64,000 bases of DNA from Algoriphagus sp. (GTDB taxonomy: Bacteria > Bacteroidota > Bacteroidia > Cytophagales > Cyclobacteriaceae). The translations under genes were made by a program, and so were the position numbers. The DNA is taken from the NCBI RefSeq assembly GCF_029254265.1, contig NZ_JAQWXX010000025.1, positions 1-64,000 of the forward strand. The letters run 5' to 3'. Below are positions 1 through 8,962 of the stretch, in pieces (positions within the stretch are counted from its first letter, which is position 1; the number at the start of each line of letters is the position of its first letter). The notes under the pieces are model-generated. The model was not told the DNA's origin and searched no databases. It saw only the letters and a list, made by a program, of their open reading frames with translations.

Positions 1-246
1 CGAATTAATCGCTCCCAGAACAAAGACACCATCTTCAATAATCTAATCATCAGAATGGTAAAAGCAGATAAAATGTATATCTCAAATATGATATGATGTT
101 AAGCGGACACCTCTATCAACAGAATTACTTTTCGGCTGAAGGTTTAGAAGTGTCATTGGGTTTCTGAGAAACTACGTTATGCACCAAATCAATTGCAAAA
201 GGTCTTTTATACTTATCTATTCTTAAAATTAAATTATGTTTGAATA
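1..246. other. left-edge region, no gene called
   Basis: No gene can be called with confidence. Frame +1 is open from the window edge to a TGA at 94-96, and frame +3 is open from 72 to a TGA at 165-167. The latter ends in EGLEVSLGF, alternating hydrophobic residues closing on Phe, as at the C-terminus of an outer-membrane beta barrel. Either could be the tail of a gene that begins outside the window, but neither is long enough to identify. Confidence 0.25.
235..242 (+). promoter_or_regulatory. candidate Bacteroidota -7 promoter box
   Basis: TATGTTTG matches the Bacteroidota -7 consensus TAnnTTTG. It ends only four bases before the ATG of the histidine kinase gene, so the transcript would be nearly leaderless. 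No clear -33 TTG lies at the expected distance, which lowers confidence. Confidence 0.35.
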
Positions 247-2244
247 ATGGAGAATAGCAACCCAATTGACCTGAAATTAGCTTTTCCAAAAGCGCTTTAT
301 TTCACCTTTTCTATTTTCATATTTTTCTTTTTTGGAACGCTAGATTCTTTTGCTCAAAAGCCACAGCTAGACGCTAGTCTATTTAAAGAAGGCTTGCTCA
401 AATTAAAATTCAAAGAGAGTTGGAAATATCAACCTGGTGATAGCTTAGAGTGGGCAAATCCCAATTTTGATGATTCGGGATGGTACAATATTGACCCTAT
501 AGGGCTAAAAGCATACCAGATGCCAGATACCTTGTGGAAGGGATATGGATGGTGGAGAATTTCTTTTACTGCTGACCCAAACACTATTGAAAATATAGAA
601 AGACTATACTTTTATTCTTGGGGGGCAGCGGAAATCTACCTTGATGGAAATCTGGTCACTACTTACGGAAATTTTTCACCGGATAACCAACTCGAAAAAA
701 CATATAGTCCGGGCTATGAAGGTGATAGGCCCCTGAATATCATGCCAAAAGAAGAACACACTTTGGCCATTCGATTTTCGAATCATCAAGCAAAAAAAAA
801 CCATCAAACATTCCGGTATTTTTCTGAAAATCTTGGATTTGACATTGGTTTTTCTTCAAAAATCCGTGCTAAATTTTCTGATCAGCGAAATGCAAATAGC
901 TTTGCTACGCTGTCAGTAATAGTGGTAGTGCTTTCTATATTATTGGTATTACATGCTCTCCTTTATTTCAAAATCAGGAAAGAGGATAGTAACCTTATCA
1001 TTACGCTGATCACCTTTCTGTTTTTATGCGCCGCTATTTGTGCCCATATACTTTTGTTTGTGGAACTCAACGGCTTTTCTAATCCAATTATAAGTGGGAT
1101 TTTAAATTCCACAGCTTATGGTTTGGGTTATGGTCTTTTACCCTATTCTCTAAGTTCTTTATTTAAAATAAAAAAATTCTACTGGACCAAACATCTGGTC
1201 TGGTTGGCGATTTTTAGAACTGGCAATTATTTTATCAATGTTTTTAATTTTATTGTTTTTGATGCGACCATAATACTTGGGGTCATTATTCTTATGGTAG
1301 TTATCATGAAAATAGCCATCAAGGAAAAAAATATTGGGGCGCGTTATGTTGCATTTGGAGCCATAGGCACTTCGGTTTTTCTATTAGTTAATAGGATGAT
1401 TAATGCCGAAATCTTTTCCTTAAGTACTACCTTATATTATTTAGACCTCATTTTACTATATATCAGTTATCCATTAGGTATTTATATATATATCACCAAT
1501 CAATATGGTAGGCTTTTTATTGCCATGGAGCAAGAGGTTGAGGAACGTACTCAGGAACTCAATGTCACGATCAACGATCTGACTAAAACCAAAAATGAGC
1601 TTTCATCAAAAAATAACGAGAATGTATTACTGCTTAAGGAAATACATCACCGTGTTAAAAATAATCTGGAAGTAGTATCGAGCTTGCTCGCCCTGCAGTT
1701 TGCCAAAATAGATGATCCCAACATGCAGGAGATCATGCTAGCTAGCCAAAACAGAGTCCAATCTATGGGTATTTTGCATCAAAAGCTTTATCAGAGCGAA
1801 CGCTTGGCGTTTATCGAAATGAAAAATTATTTTGAGAATCTCTGCATTAATCTATTGGACTCCTATAATGAAACAGAAAGAATAGAAGTAATTATTGAAA
1901 TGAAAGAATTTGAATTAGATGTTGACACAGCCTTGCCTCTAGGTTTGATTGTAAATGAGCTGGTTACAAATTCATTGAAATACGCTTTTGCAAAAGGTGA
2001 AAAAGGGAGTATTGAGTTAAGTTTAAGAGAATTGAATGACAATAATTTTCAACTTAAAATATCTGATAACGGAGTCGGCAAATCTTTAGACGCAAAAACT
2101 AAAAGCACTGGCTTCGGAACTCAGCTGGTAGATTTACTTACTCGTCAAATTGATGGAAAATTAGTACAGGATGTAAGTAATGGGACAATGATTTTAATAG
2201 ATTTTAAAAAACAGCGGGTTGGCATCGCCCATATTCCTGCCTGA
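247..2244 (+). CDS. 7TM sensor histidine kinase (HisKA_2 type)
   Basis: This membrane sensor kinase should autophosphorylate on histidine and pass phosphate to a response regulator; no such partner is in the window. Residues about 13-37 form a leader ending in FAQ. Residues 40-215 are an exported beta-rich region (WKYQPGD, DDSGWYNI) that looks like the jelly-roll module in front of 7TM receptors. About seven hydrophobic segments (220-420) follow, then a short coiled coil. The phosphoacceptor motif EIHHRVKNNL puts the histidine at 468. The ATP-binding domain shows an N box (NELVTNSLKYAF), a G1 motif (SDNGVGK) and a G2 motif (GFGTQL). The ATG is forced because an in-frame TGA lies six bases upstream. 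The gene stands alone. The family call is firm; the ligand is unknown. Confidence 0.9.
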   Translation: MENSNPIDLKLAFPKALYFTFSIFIFFFFGTLDSFAQKPQLDASLFKEGLLKLKFKESWKYQPGDSLEWANPNFDDSGWYNIDPIGLKAYQMPDTLWKGYGWWRISFTADPNTIENIERLYFYSWGAAEIYLDGNLVTTYGNFSPDNQLEKTYSPGYEGDRPLNIMPKEEHTLAIRFSNHQAKKNHQTFRYFSENLGFDIGFSSKIRAKFSDQRNANSFATLSVIVVVLSILLVLHALLYFKIRKEDSNLIITLITFLFLCAAICAHILLFVELNGFSNPIISGILNSTAYGLGYGLLPYSLSSLFKIKKFYWTKHLVWLAIFRTGNYFINVFNFIVFDATIILGVIILMVVIMKIAIKEKNIGARYVAFGAIGTSVFLLVNRMINAEIFSLSTTLYYLDLILLYISYPLGIYIYITNQYGRLFIAMEQEVEERTQELNVTINDLTKTKNELSSKNNENVLLLKEIHHRVKNNLEVVSSLLALQFAKIDDPNMQEIMLASQNRVQSMGILHQKLYQSERLAFIEMKNYFENLCINLLDSYNETERIEVIIEMKEFELDVDTALPLGLIVNELVTNSLKYAFAKGEKGSIELSLRELNDNNFQLKISDNGVGKSLDAKTKSTGFGTQLVDLLTRQIDGKLVQDVSNGTMILIDFKKQRVGIAHIPA

Positions 2245-2548
2245 AGTCTTTCTCTCAATCGGTATTTGAGCAATTCACTATCTGGCTCATTCCAACCTTA
2301 AATCTAAAAGAAATGGAAGAGATCGAGTACGTCCTTTTTAATTGAGCGAGCAAAAAGACATTGACGAATAAAGTTTAACAATCTCATCATAGGTCTTTAT
2401 TCAATTAGAAAGCATTCAAAATTCCGATCACAACCAGAAAAATTGTTCCAAGTTTCCCACCTTGTTTTTATCAAGGAGGTTTTAGCGAATTTTTCAAAAC
2501 AAAGAAATCATCTTCCCCTATCTATTAAGTCTTGCCAGAAAACCTGAT
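2245..2548. other. intergenic region, 304 bp
   Basis: No coding signal on either strand. The one structure seen is an imperfect stem-loop at 2457-2479 (CCACCTTG and CAAGGAGG around a T-rich loop) followed by TTTTA. It could end plus-strand transcripts from the kinase gene, but it sits over 200 bases past the stop codon and has a mismatch, so this is weak. Confidence 0.3.
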
Positions 2549-2740
2549 TCATCCCACTATTCCATCTCCATCAATATCCTTACCACTTCGCTCCTCCAGA
2601 ATGTGTAAGGTCTTTAACAGGAGGGTCTTGGTATTTTCAAGTTCTTCTTCTAGATAAAGGACGCGCTGTTCCAGCGAAACAGCTTTTTCTTTTTGCTCCT
2701 CGATTTCACTTTGCTGAATTAAATCCCAAAACATTCCCAT
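2549..2740 (-). CDS. small coiled-coil protein with Asp-rich tail
   Basis: A 63-residue cytoplasmic protein with no signal peptide. Residues 11-52 are rich in Glu, Lys and Leu with heptad spacing (EEQKEKAVSLEQRVLYLEEE) and should form one coiled coil. The last residues, DIDGDGIVG, resemble the start of a calcium-binding EF-hand or dockerin loop, but the chain stops before a full loop is made. It lies 55 bases downstream of the molybdenum-hydroxylase large subunit on the same strand and may share its transcript. I do not recognise a named family. Codon use and a clean ATG make it likely real rather than a chance frame. Confidence 0.6.
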   Translation of the reverse strand: MGMFWDLIQQSEIEEQKEKAVSLEQRVLYLEEELENTKTLLLKTLHILEERSGKDIDGDGIVG

Positions 2741-2795
2741 GATTTTCTAATTTAAGGTTTCAATTAAACTCCTCCTGAGACTTTCAGGAAGCATA

Positions 2796-5021
2796 TTAGG
2801 TTGTTTGACGCATCGATTCTCTCAAATCATTTTTAGAAATTGGTAATTGACGAATCCGAATTCCTGTCGCATTGAAAATGGCGTTAGTCACAGCCGGTGC
2901 AATCACTGGTGTACTAGGTTCGCCTCCTCCTCCAGGAGAATTTCCAGAATTGATGATATGTGTTTCGATCTTTGGCGCTTCATCCATTCGGGTCACTGGA
3001 TAGTTGTTGAAATTACCCTGCTGCACCGCACCGTTTTCGATCGTGATTTCTCCGGTCATGGCAGCCGCCAAACCGTAGATAATTCCACTCTCCATTTGCG
3101 CAATGAATCCATCCGGATGAATTGCAAAGCCGGCATCTACAGCACAGACTACGCGATGCACTTTTACTTTTCCTTCCACACTTACCTCCACTTCGGCAAC
3201 CTCAGCTACGATAGTTCCAAAGGATTGAGCGATGGCTATTCCTCTTCCCCAATTCGCAGGAAGGGCTGATCCCCATCCTGATTTTTCCTTTACCAAATCC
3301 AGAACCGCCTGGAATCGGGGATTATTTTCGGACAGGTTTTTTCTGTAAGTAAAAGGGTCTTTTTTCGCTGCAAAAGCCATCTCATCTATAAATGACTCCG
3401 TCAAAAATCCATGCGTGGAATGATCCACACTTCTCCAATTCCCCCAAGGCACATAGGTGGTCGGATTAGAATACTGAATCAACTGATTAGGAATATCGTA
3501 AGGGACATCTGCAGCTTCCGGTGGATGATGCTTGAAGATAAACTGATGCGTGTAGGCAACCGGATTCCCAGATTTATCCAAACCAGCCTTCATCCGACTT
3601 AGGGTCGCTTCGCGATAGACATCATGCTGGGTGTCTTCCTCTCTGGACCAGATTAATTTTACTGGAAAGTCTACTTCCTTAGCGATCAATACCGCCTGCT
3701 CTATGACATCTGTTTCGGATCTTCTACCAAATCCACCTCCTAAAAGTTGATTGTGAACCGTGATCTGATCAAAGTCTATGTCCAATAATTTTGAGGCTGC
3801 AGCTTTTACCCCAAGCGGGTTTTGACTTCCACACCAAATTTCACATTTCCCTTCATGCACCCAAGCGGTACAGTTCATCGGCTCCATGGTGGCGTGAGCC
3901 AGAAAAGGAAGCTCGTATTCTGCTTCTACCAAGGTATCTGCACTTTCTAATTCTGCCAAAGCATCCCCTTTTTTGAAATGCAAGTCTAGCTCGTCCTCTG
4001 CCAAGGCGGTATCCATGGCTTTCTTATATCCATTGATGATATCCACTTGGCTGAGTTCCTTATTTTCTGTGGATTCAAATTCTATGGGAAGACCATCCAG
4101 TGTTGTTTTTGCCTGCCAAAATCCATCTGCAATTACTGCCACAGCATTTCCCAAATTCAAAATCTTATTTACTCCTTTCTGACTTGAGGAAATCGTAGTA
4201 TCTACAGATTTAACTTTCGCCCCGAAAACCGGGGAAGCTTTAATCGTTGCATATTTCATCCCTGGAACTTGTACATCCATTCCAAACTTGGCTGTCCCAT
4301 CAACTTTTGCGGGAATATCAAATCTAGGTTTGGAGGTACCCATGATGGTGAATTCTTCCTGAGTCTTGAGTCTCGGTTGTGACGGTGTTTTAACTTGGGC
4401 TGCTGCGGGAGCGAGTTCTGCAAAAGTTGCCGTTTGATTACTTGCAGCATGAGTGATAGTACTATTTTGAGCTTTGAGCTCCTCGACGGGAACCTTCCAA
4501 GTCTCAGCGGCAGCCTGAAGCAACATGGATTTGGCAGCTGCGCCGGCGATTCGCATTCCTTGCTGACCTGTAAATCTCACTGAGGCAGATCCTCCGGTAA
4601 TTTGAAAATTCATTGATTTCACCGCAGTGAGGAATATTCCATCGATGGTTCCCTCAAGAAATTTCGGAAAGTGTTTATCTCCTGCAATAAAGCCCTTGGC
4701 CAAAATATAGTTTGCGTATTCTTTATCAGCAGGGGCTTCTAAAAATTTAACTTTTGACCAGTCTGCATCCATTTCATCGGCAAGCATCATCGCCAAGGTG
4801 GTATGCACGCCCTGCCCCATTTCTGCATGAGGAATGATTGCGGTAACCGTATTATCCGGAGAGATTTTCAACCAAATATTCATGACTGTTTCTCCCTTGT
4901 CAGCAATCAGGCCTGCCACTTTTGAGGATCGATTTCCTGGCCGAATAGCTATTCCGATCACGACAGCACCACTTGCTAAAACTCCTGCGCCAATAAATGC
5001 GCGTCTAGTCCATTTTTTCAT
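2796..5021 (-). CDS. molybdopterin-binding oxidoreductase large subunit (IorB-like)
   Basis: Large, molybdenum-cofactor subunit of a xanthine-dehydrogenase-family hydroxylase, closest in layout to the beta subunit of isoquinoline 1-oxidoreductase. It should hydroxylate an aldehyde or N-heterocycle using water. The N-terminus carries a twin-arginine leader (TRRAFIGAG, then a hydrophobic run), so it is probably folded in the cytoplasm and exported or membrane-tethered. Motifs visible are HAEMGQGVHTT (about 65-75), GGGFGRR near 428, and GGGGEPSTP near 699, whose Glu aligns with the catalytic base of the family. The 741-residue length is normal for IorB. The Fe-S subunit lies just upstream on the same strand (91-base gap). 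No FAD subunit is present, as expected for the IorAB type. Substrate unknown. Confidence 0.9.
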   Translation of the reverse strand: MKKWTRRAFIGAGVLASGAVVIGIAIRPGNRSSKVAGLIADKGETVMNIWLKISPDNTVTAIIPHAEMGQGVHTTLAMMLADEMDADWSKVKFLEAPADKEYANYILAKGFIAGDKHFPKFLEGTIDGIFLTAVKSMNFQITGGSASVRFTGQQGMRIAGAAAKSMLLQAAAETWKVPVEELKAQNSTITHAASNQTATFAELAPAAAQVKTPSQPRLKTQEEFTIMGTSKPRFDIPAKVDGTAKFGMDVQVPGMKYATIKASPVFGAKVKSVDTTISSSQKGVNKILNLGNAVAVIADGFWQAKTTLDGLPIEFESTENKELSQVDIINGYKKAMDTALAEDELDLHFKKGDALAELESADTLVEAEYELPFLAHATMEPMNCTAWVHEGKCEIWCGSQNPLGVKAAASKLLDIDFDQITVHNQLLGGGFGRRSETDVIEQAVLIAKEVDFPVKLIWSREEDTQHDVYREATLSRMKAGLDKSGNPVAYTHQFIFKHHPPEAADVPYDIPNQLIQYSNPTTYVPWGNWRSVDHSTHGFLTESFIDEMAFAAKKDPFTYRKNLSENNPRFQAVLDLVKEKSGWGSALPANWGRGIAIAQSFGTIVAEVAEVEVSVEGKVKVHRVVCAVDAGFAIHPDGFIAQMESGIIYGLAAAMTGEITIENGAVQQGNFNNYPVTRMDEAPKIETHIINSGNSPGGGGEPSTPVIAPAVTNAIFNATGIRIRQLPISKNDLRESMRQTT

Positions 5022-5112
5022 GTGTTTATAATTTGTCTTTTATGGTCACATGGAATCTCGCAGCACTTAATCTTTCCAGTGTGTGTCGTTGTCGTCATGC
5101 TCGATTTCATCG

Positions 5113-5598
5113 CTAAATAATTTCAGGAGTGGAAGAAGATTGAAGTGATTCAGAAGCACGTTTGATAGCAGACTTGATTCGCCCATACATACCGCAGCGG
5201 CAAATATTCCCGGACATAGCTGCATCAATTTCTTCATCACTTGGAGCGGGATTAGTATTGAGAAGTGCCACAGCTGACATGATTTGACCGGATTGGCAAT
5301 AGCCACATTGTGGGGTTTGCTCGGCTATCCATGCTTGCTGTACCACATGAAGTGTGTTTTTATCTTTTGATATTCCTTCTATGGTAGTGATGTTTTTCCC
5401 TTCCACAGAAGTCGCAGGAGTAATGCAAGACCGAATAGGCTGTCCATCCACATGAACCGTGCAGGCACCACATTGGGCAATTCCGCATCCGAATTTAGTT
5501 CCGGTCAATCCGCACTGTTCGCGAATCGCCCAAAGAAGTGGCATCCCGGCAGGCGCATCTACCTCAAATTCCTTTTCGTTTATCGTTAGCTTAATCAT
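5113..5598 (-). CDS. 2Fe-2S subunit of molybdenum hydroxylase (IorA-like)
   Basis: Small electron-transfer subunit partnering the molybdopterin subunit encoded next on the strand. It carries two 2Fe-2S centres. The plant-type ferredoxin cluster is [10 protein letters not shown] plus the Cys in PIRSC. The second, helical cluster is CGYCQSG with CRCGMYG. Its 161 residues match IorA/CoxS proteins. There is no leader of its own, which fits co-export bound to the twin-arginine-tagged large subunit; this is inference from the family. The ATG at 5596-5598 is followed by a normal N-terminus ([11 protein letters not shown]). Electrons would leave to a cytochrome or other acceptor not encoded here. Confidence 0.92.
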   Translation of the reverse strand: MIKLTINEKEFEVDAPAGMPLLWAIREQCGLTGTKFGCGIAQCGACTVHVDGQPIRSCITPATSVEGKNITTIEGISKDKNTLHVVQQAWIAEQTPQCGYCQSGQIMSAVALLNTNPAPSDEEIDAAMSGNICRCGMYGRIKSAIKRASESLQSSSTPEII

Positions 5599-5645
5599 GA
5601 TTCAGGCATTAGCTTATATTTTCAATATCGGTATTTTGTTCGAAA

Positions 5646-6371
5646 TCATCTAGTTTGTAGTTCTCCAATCAGATTCTCCGCCAAGGCAAGTTGCGACTTA
5701 TACTCCTGCAGCGAGCGTCCCATCATGGTTCGGACGACAGCTACTTTATTGATGAGAATATCCAAGGTGTTTTTGTCTGGAATCTTGAGGTACATTTCCG
5801 TGGTAATAGGCTTATTAAAACGCAGTTCTCCAGTTACCTCAAAATTGATCAGTGTGGCAGCAAGGGGGACAAGCTCCCATTCAGCCTTTTCGACTATTTC
5901 ATCTCGAAAAACTGTTTTCTTGAGCTGATTGTCATAGGCATTCATTTTATTCACCAGCATCTGATTGAAAAATCGGAGTGTCCCTGATGATTTCATTTGC
6001 AAATAGGTCCCATCTGTTGGGGAAAAAGGGAAAGTGGTAAAAACCTTCGTCATGCTTTTGTAGATGGCTAGGGTATCCCAAGAGACTCTTGGCGTGTGAA
6101 GCATCTGAAGGAAATTTTGAATCTGATCGTCTTTTTCTTGAGCGAATCGTATGGCTTCCTGTAATGCGACCCGGTCTTGTTTTAAATCCTCCAACATGGA
6201 TTGAGCCAGGACATCAGCACTTTTATTCTCTACATAGGATTCACGTTGGTTTTCGACAAAAAACCCGAGAACGATCGCTAAAAAGAGCATAAAGAATTCC
6301 TTGAAATAGGATTTCCAATTTCTTGAGTGTTGGGTTATTGCGGTTGCTTTGGGATCCTCTTTTTCTTCCAT
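5646..6371 (-). CDS. single-pass membrane protein, DUF6090-like
   Basis: A 241-residue protein of unknown function with one membrane segment near residues 24-40 (FFMLFLAIVLGFFVENQRE) and a long soluble helical part rich in charged residues. The pattern of membrane segment, ENQRE, then a helical domain resembles the DUF6090 family of Bacteroidota. I chose the ATG at 6369-6371 because it sits one base after the upstream stop (TAGAATG), typical of coupled genes. An ATG 24 bases further up (6395) would overlap that gene. It is third in the run S9 peptidase, DUF4440, this gene, followed 47 bases later by the iorA-like gene. Function cannot be inferred. Confidence 0.75.
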   Translation of the reverse strand: MEEKEDPKATAITQHSRNWKSYFKEFFMLFLAIVLGFFVENQRESYVENKSADVLAQSMLEDLKQDRVALQEAIRFAQEKDDQIQNFLQMLHTPRVSWDTLAIYKSMTKVFTTFPFSPTDGTYLQMKSSGTLRFFNQMLVNKMNAYDNQLKKTVFRDEIVEKAEWELVPLAATLINFEVTGELRFNKPITTEMYLKIPDKNTLDILINKVAVVRTMMGRSLQEYKSQLALAENLIGELQTR

Positions 6372-6372
6372 T

Positions 6373-6810
6373 CTATTCAATTGGTAATGTGACAAACAAC
6401 TGAGACTTGATTAGCCAAACTCCAGATGCTTTGGTCCACATGGCAGAATAGTTTCCTCCCACAACCGGCTCTTTTGAATCTTCATAGAATCCTTCCCAAG
6501 TTCCTGTTTCCCAAGCTAATTTAGTTTCTGGATTAACCTTGATTTCACTTGGAGTTCGGATCCAGTACATATTCGGGCCGCTTGCATTTTGGATATAGTC
6601 TTGAAGGGCTTTTTTACCGGCAAGCAGTGTTCCTGCCCCTGTAGTGATGAAGGCATCCTCCGTTGAAAAAGTAGCATTCAAGTCCTCGTCGAATTGGCGA
6701 AGAGCGGCATTTGAAGCTTTGCGCTGGGCAAGAATCTGAGTGGAATCAGAATCTTGCGCCATGGCAAAACCAACTACAAAATAGAAAAAGCAGCAGAAGG
6801 CTAATTTCAC
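6373..6810 (-). CDS. exported NTF2-like (DUF4440/SnoaL-like) protein
   Basis: A 145-residue protein with a signal peptide (KLAFCCFFYFVVGFAMAQ) followed by a small NTF2-like cone fold of the DUF4440/SnoaL-like kind (AALRQFDEDLNATFSTEDAF near 36-55; TWEGFY and VWLIKSQLFV near the end). These domains usually bind small ligands or form dimers; no catalytic residues can be assigned. The start codon is GTG, not ATG, and overlaps the stop of the upstream S9 peptidase gene as GTGA. The two are therefore translationally coupled. It is likely periplasmic. Confidence 0.8.
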   Translation of the reverse strand: MKLAFCCFFYFVVGFAMAQDSDSTQILAQRKASNAALRQFDEDLNATFSTEDAFITTGAGTLLAGKKALQDYIQNASGPNMYWIRTPSEIKVNPETKLAWETGTWEGFYEDSKEPVVGGNYSAMWTKASGVWLIKSQLFVTLPIE

Positions 6811-8840
6811 TTTTTGTCTCGGTAATAATTAAACCAACTCAAAATCGCTGCTGACTTGCTCATCAGCATGCTTGGTCGATTGACCAATCCATGAGAAGCA
6901 TTTGGAATACGGACCATGGCAGATTCCACTCCGTTTAGTTTCAGTGCAGCATAATACTGCTCAGATTCAGAAATCGGTGTTCGGAAATCCTGCTCTCCGG
7001 TCAAAAGCATGGTTGGGGTTTTTACATTTCCAACCAGTGAAAGCGGAGATCTTCTCCAGTAATTTTCCTGATCTTCCCAAGGCATCGCACCAAACCAATA
7101 CTTCGCAAAGAAGGCTGGAGCATCAGCATGTAGCACAAAACTCGTCCAGTTGATCACTGGCTTTGCCACCACAGCGGCTCGGAATCGATTTGTTTTTCCT
7201 ACGATCCAAGCGGTGAGTACTCCACCACCAGAACCTCCTGTGACAAATAGCTGATTTGAATCCACATAGCCTTTGGCAATCACTGCATCTACGCCAGACA
7301 TCAAATCTTCGTAGTCATGGTTGGGATAGTCATGATGGATTGAGTTTCCAAATTCCTGTCCGTAACCTGTACTTCCACGGGGATTGGTGTAAAGCACTAC
7401 ATAGCCAGCTGCTGCATATTGCTGTACCTCATAGGAAAATGAATTGCCATACATGGCAAAAGGTCCGCCGTGGATCTCTAGGATGAAAGGGTATTTTTTG
7501 CTTGGGTCAAAGTTGGGAGGTGTTACAATCCAGCCTTGGATATCCATTTGGTCAAAACTGGATTTCCACCAGAGTTCCTCCACTTTACCAACTTCTCGGT
7601 AGGAAAACACATCGTCATTTACCGAAGTAATGCGCTTGCTTGTTCCATCTACCCAAACGGCAAGATCAGCTGGATGATCTCCTCCGCCTAGGGTATAGGC
7701 AAAACGATTATTGGAAGAAGCAGAATAGGAACCTGCATTGTAAGGTCTTCCCAGATCCAACCCTCCTAGTCCTTCGACCACGGTTCGGATCTTTCCGGTC
7801 AAGGCGACGTGGCCGATTTTGGTGTCTCCTTTTTCGTCGTATTGAAAATAAATTCCCTTTCCATTGCCTTCCCATTGTGGGTTTGCTGCATCGCGGTCAA
7901 GTGCTTCAGTCATATTTTTCACACCAGAACCATCAGCATTCATCACATAAAGATTGCGGACTTGATAGCCTTGGAAGGAATCGTCATTTCCAATATATGC
8001 GATTAGTTTCCCATCTGGGGAAATGGCGGGATTTCCATCAGGCCCAAAACGGGAAGTCAAAGCCGTGATTTTTCCGTCTGCTAAGCTCATCTGGTAGATT
8101 TCTGAATTGTTCGGAACCAGCTCGTTGTCTTCGTGCAGATTAGCTGAGAAAATCAGGCTTTTTCCATCTTTGGACCATACTGGCGAACCGTAGTCCTGAT
8201 CGTCGGAAGTCCACTGTCGGGCGGTTCCTCCAGCTAATCCGATCGTGAAAATCTGCTGATTGCCCGGCTTCAAATACCCTGCTCCATCTCCGCGATAGTT
8301 GAGCTCGTCAATGAATATGGGCGCATCATTCCATTTTGCTCCTGCAGGAGCAGCAGGAATAGAAAGCATTGACTTTTTTGTTACCGGAACAAAGGATGAA
8401 AATGCCAAAGTATTTCCATCCGGAGACCAGGAAACTGAACCTGGGGCATTAGCAGAATTAGTCAAGGCAACAGACTCCTTAGTATCCAAATAAAAGACGA
8501 AAAGCTTCATTTTTTCATCTTGCTGATTAGATCGATAGGCTACTTTGGTTCCATCAGGAGACCAGACCGGTCCAAAATCCCGCTGATTCCCTTGGGTCAT
8601 TGGTCGGTTCTGCGATCCGTCCACATTAGACATCCAAAGATTGGAATAGTCCCGATCGGTCATCACATCCTTAAAGTTTCGGACATAGACTACTTTACTT
8701 CCATCCGGAGAAATCTGTGGATCAGAAATATACTCCAGATCAAAAAGATCGAGTGGTTGTAGATTAGTTTTCTGCTGAGCATTCAGCTGCAGATTTGTGA
8801 ATATCGCAAGGACAACAATTAGATAAATTTTGATTTTCAT
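6807..8840 (-). CDS. S9 family prolyl oligopeptidase-like peptidase
   Basis: Exported serine peptidase of the prolyl-oligopeptidase/acylaminoacyl-peptidase family. A signal peptide (IYLIVVLAIFTNLQLNAQ) is followed by a beta-propeller of WD40-like PD40 repeats (SPDGSKVVYVRN, SPDGTKVAYRSN, SPDGNTLAFSS and others, about 40-370). The alpha/beta-hydrolase domain comes last. The catalytic triad reads Ser537 in GGSGGG, Asp618 in GEQDFRTP and His650 in NASHGL, all in the expected order. The 677-residue length is normal. It should release short peptides or dipeptides in the periplasm, which suits the permease and gamma-glutamyltransferase genes nearby. First gene of a coupled run with the DUF4440 and DUF6090-like genes. 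Confidence 0.93.
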   Translation of the reverse strand: MKIKIYLIVVLAIFTNLQLNAQQKTNLQPLDLFDLEYISDPQISPDGSKVVYVRNFKDVMTDRDYSNLWMSNVDGSQNRPMTQGNQRDFGPVWSPDGTKVAYRSNQQDEKMKLFVFYLDTKESVALTNSANAPGSVSWSPDGNTLAFSSFVPVTKKSMLSIPAAPAGAKWNDAPIFIDELNYRGDGAGYLKPGNQQIFTIGLAGGTARQWTSDDQDYGSPVWSKDGKSLIFSANLHEDNELVPNNSEIYQMSLADGKITALTSRFGPDGNPAISPDGKLIAYIGNDDSFQGYQVRNLYVMNADGSGVKNMTEALDRDAANPQWEGNGKGIYFQYDEKGDTKIGHVALTGKIRTVVEGLGGLDLGRPYNAGSYSASSNNRFAYTLGGGDHPADLAVWVDGTSKRITSVNDDVFSYREVGKVEELWWKSSFDQMDIQGWIVTPPNFDPSKKYPFILEIHGGPFAMYGNSFSYEVQQYAAAGYVVLYTNPRGSTGYGQEFGNSIHHDYPNHDYEDLMSGVDAVIAKGYVDSNQLFVTGGSGGGVLTAWIVGKTNRFRAAVVAKPVINWTSFVLHADAPAFFAKYWFGAMPWEDQENYWRRSPLSLVGNVKTPTMLLTGEQDFRTPISESEQYYAALKLNGVESAMVRIPNASHGLVNRPSMLMSKSAAILSWFNYYRDKK

Positions 8841-8962
8841 TGATTTATGCTTTTATGATAAATGTGCTGGGTTAGCGGTTTGATTGATTTCTTAAGAAAA
8901 TAGATACTGGGTTTCTATAAATGATTTTCTCATAGTTAGATGTGTTTTGGTAGAACAAAAAA

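Noticed and set aside
97-170. TTAAGCGGACACC, like an insertion-sequence end
   Set aside because: No second end, transposase or target duplication could be found.
1-300. Open minus-strand reading that ends PNDTSKPSAEK
   Set aside because: It has no start codon in reach and runs into the antisense of the kinase gene; chance openness is more likely.
2847-3269. 140-residue plus-strand frame
   Set aside because: It is the antisense of the IorB-like gene, with no leader, motif or plausible codon pattern of its own.
5067-5306. 79-residue minus-strand frame overlapping the iorA-like gene
   Set aside because: It is another frame of the true Fe-S subunit, whose cysteine motifs establish the right frame.
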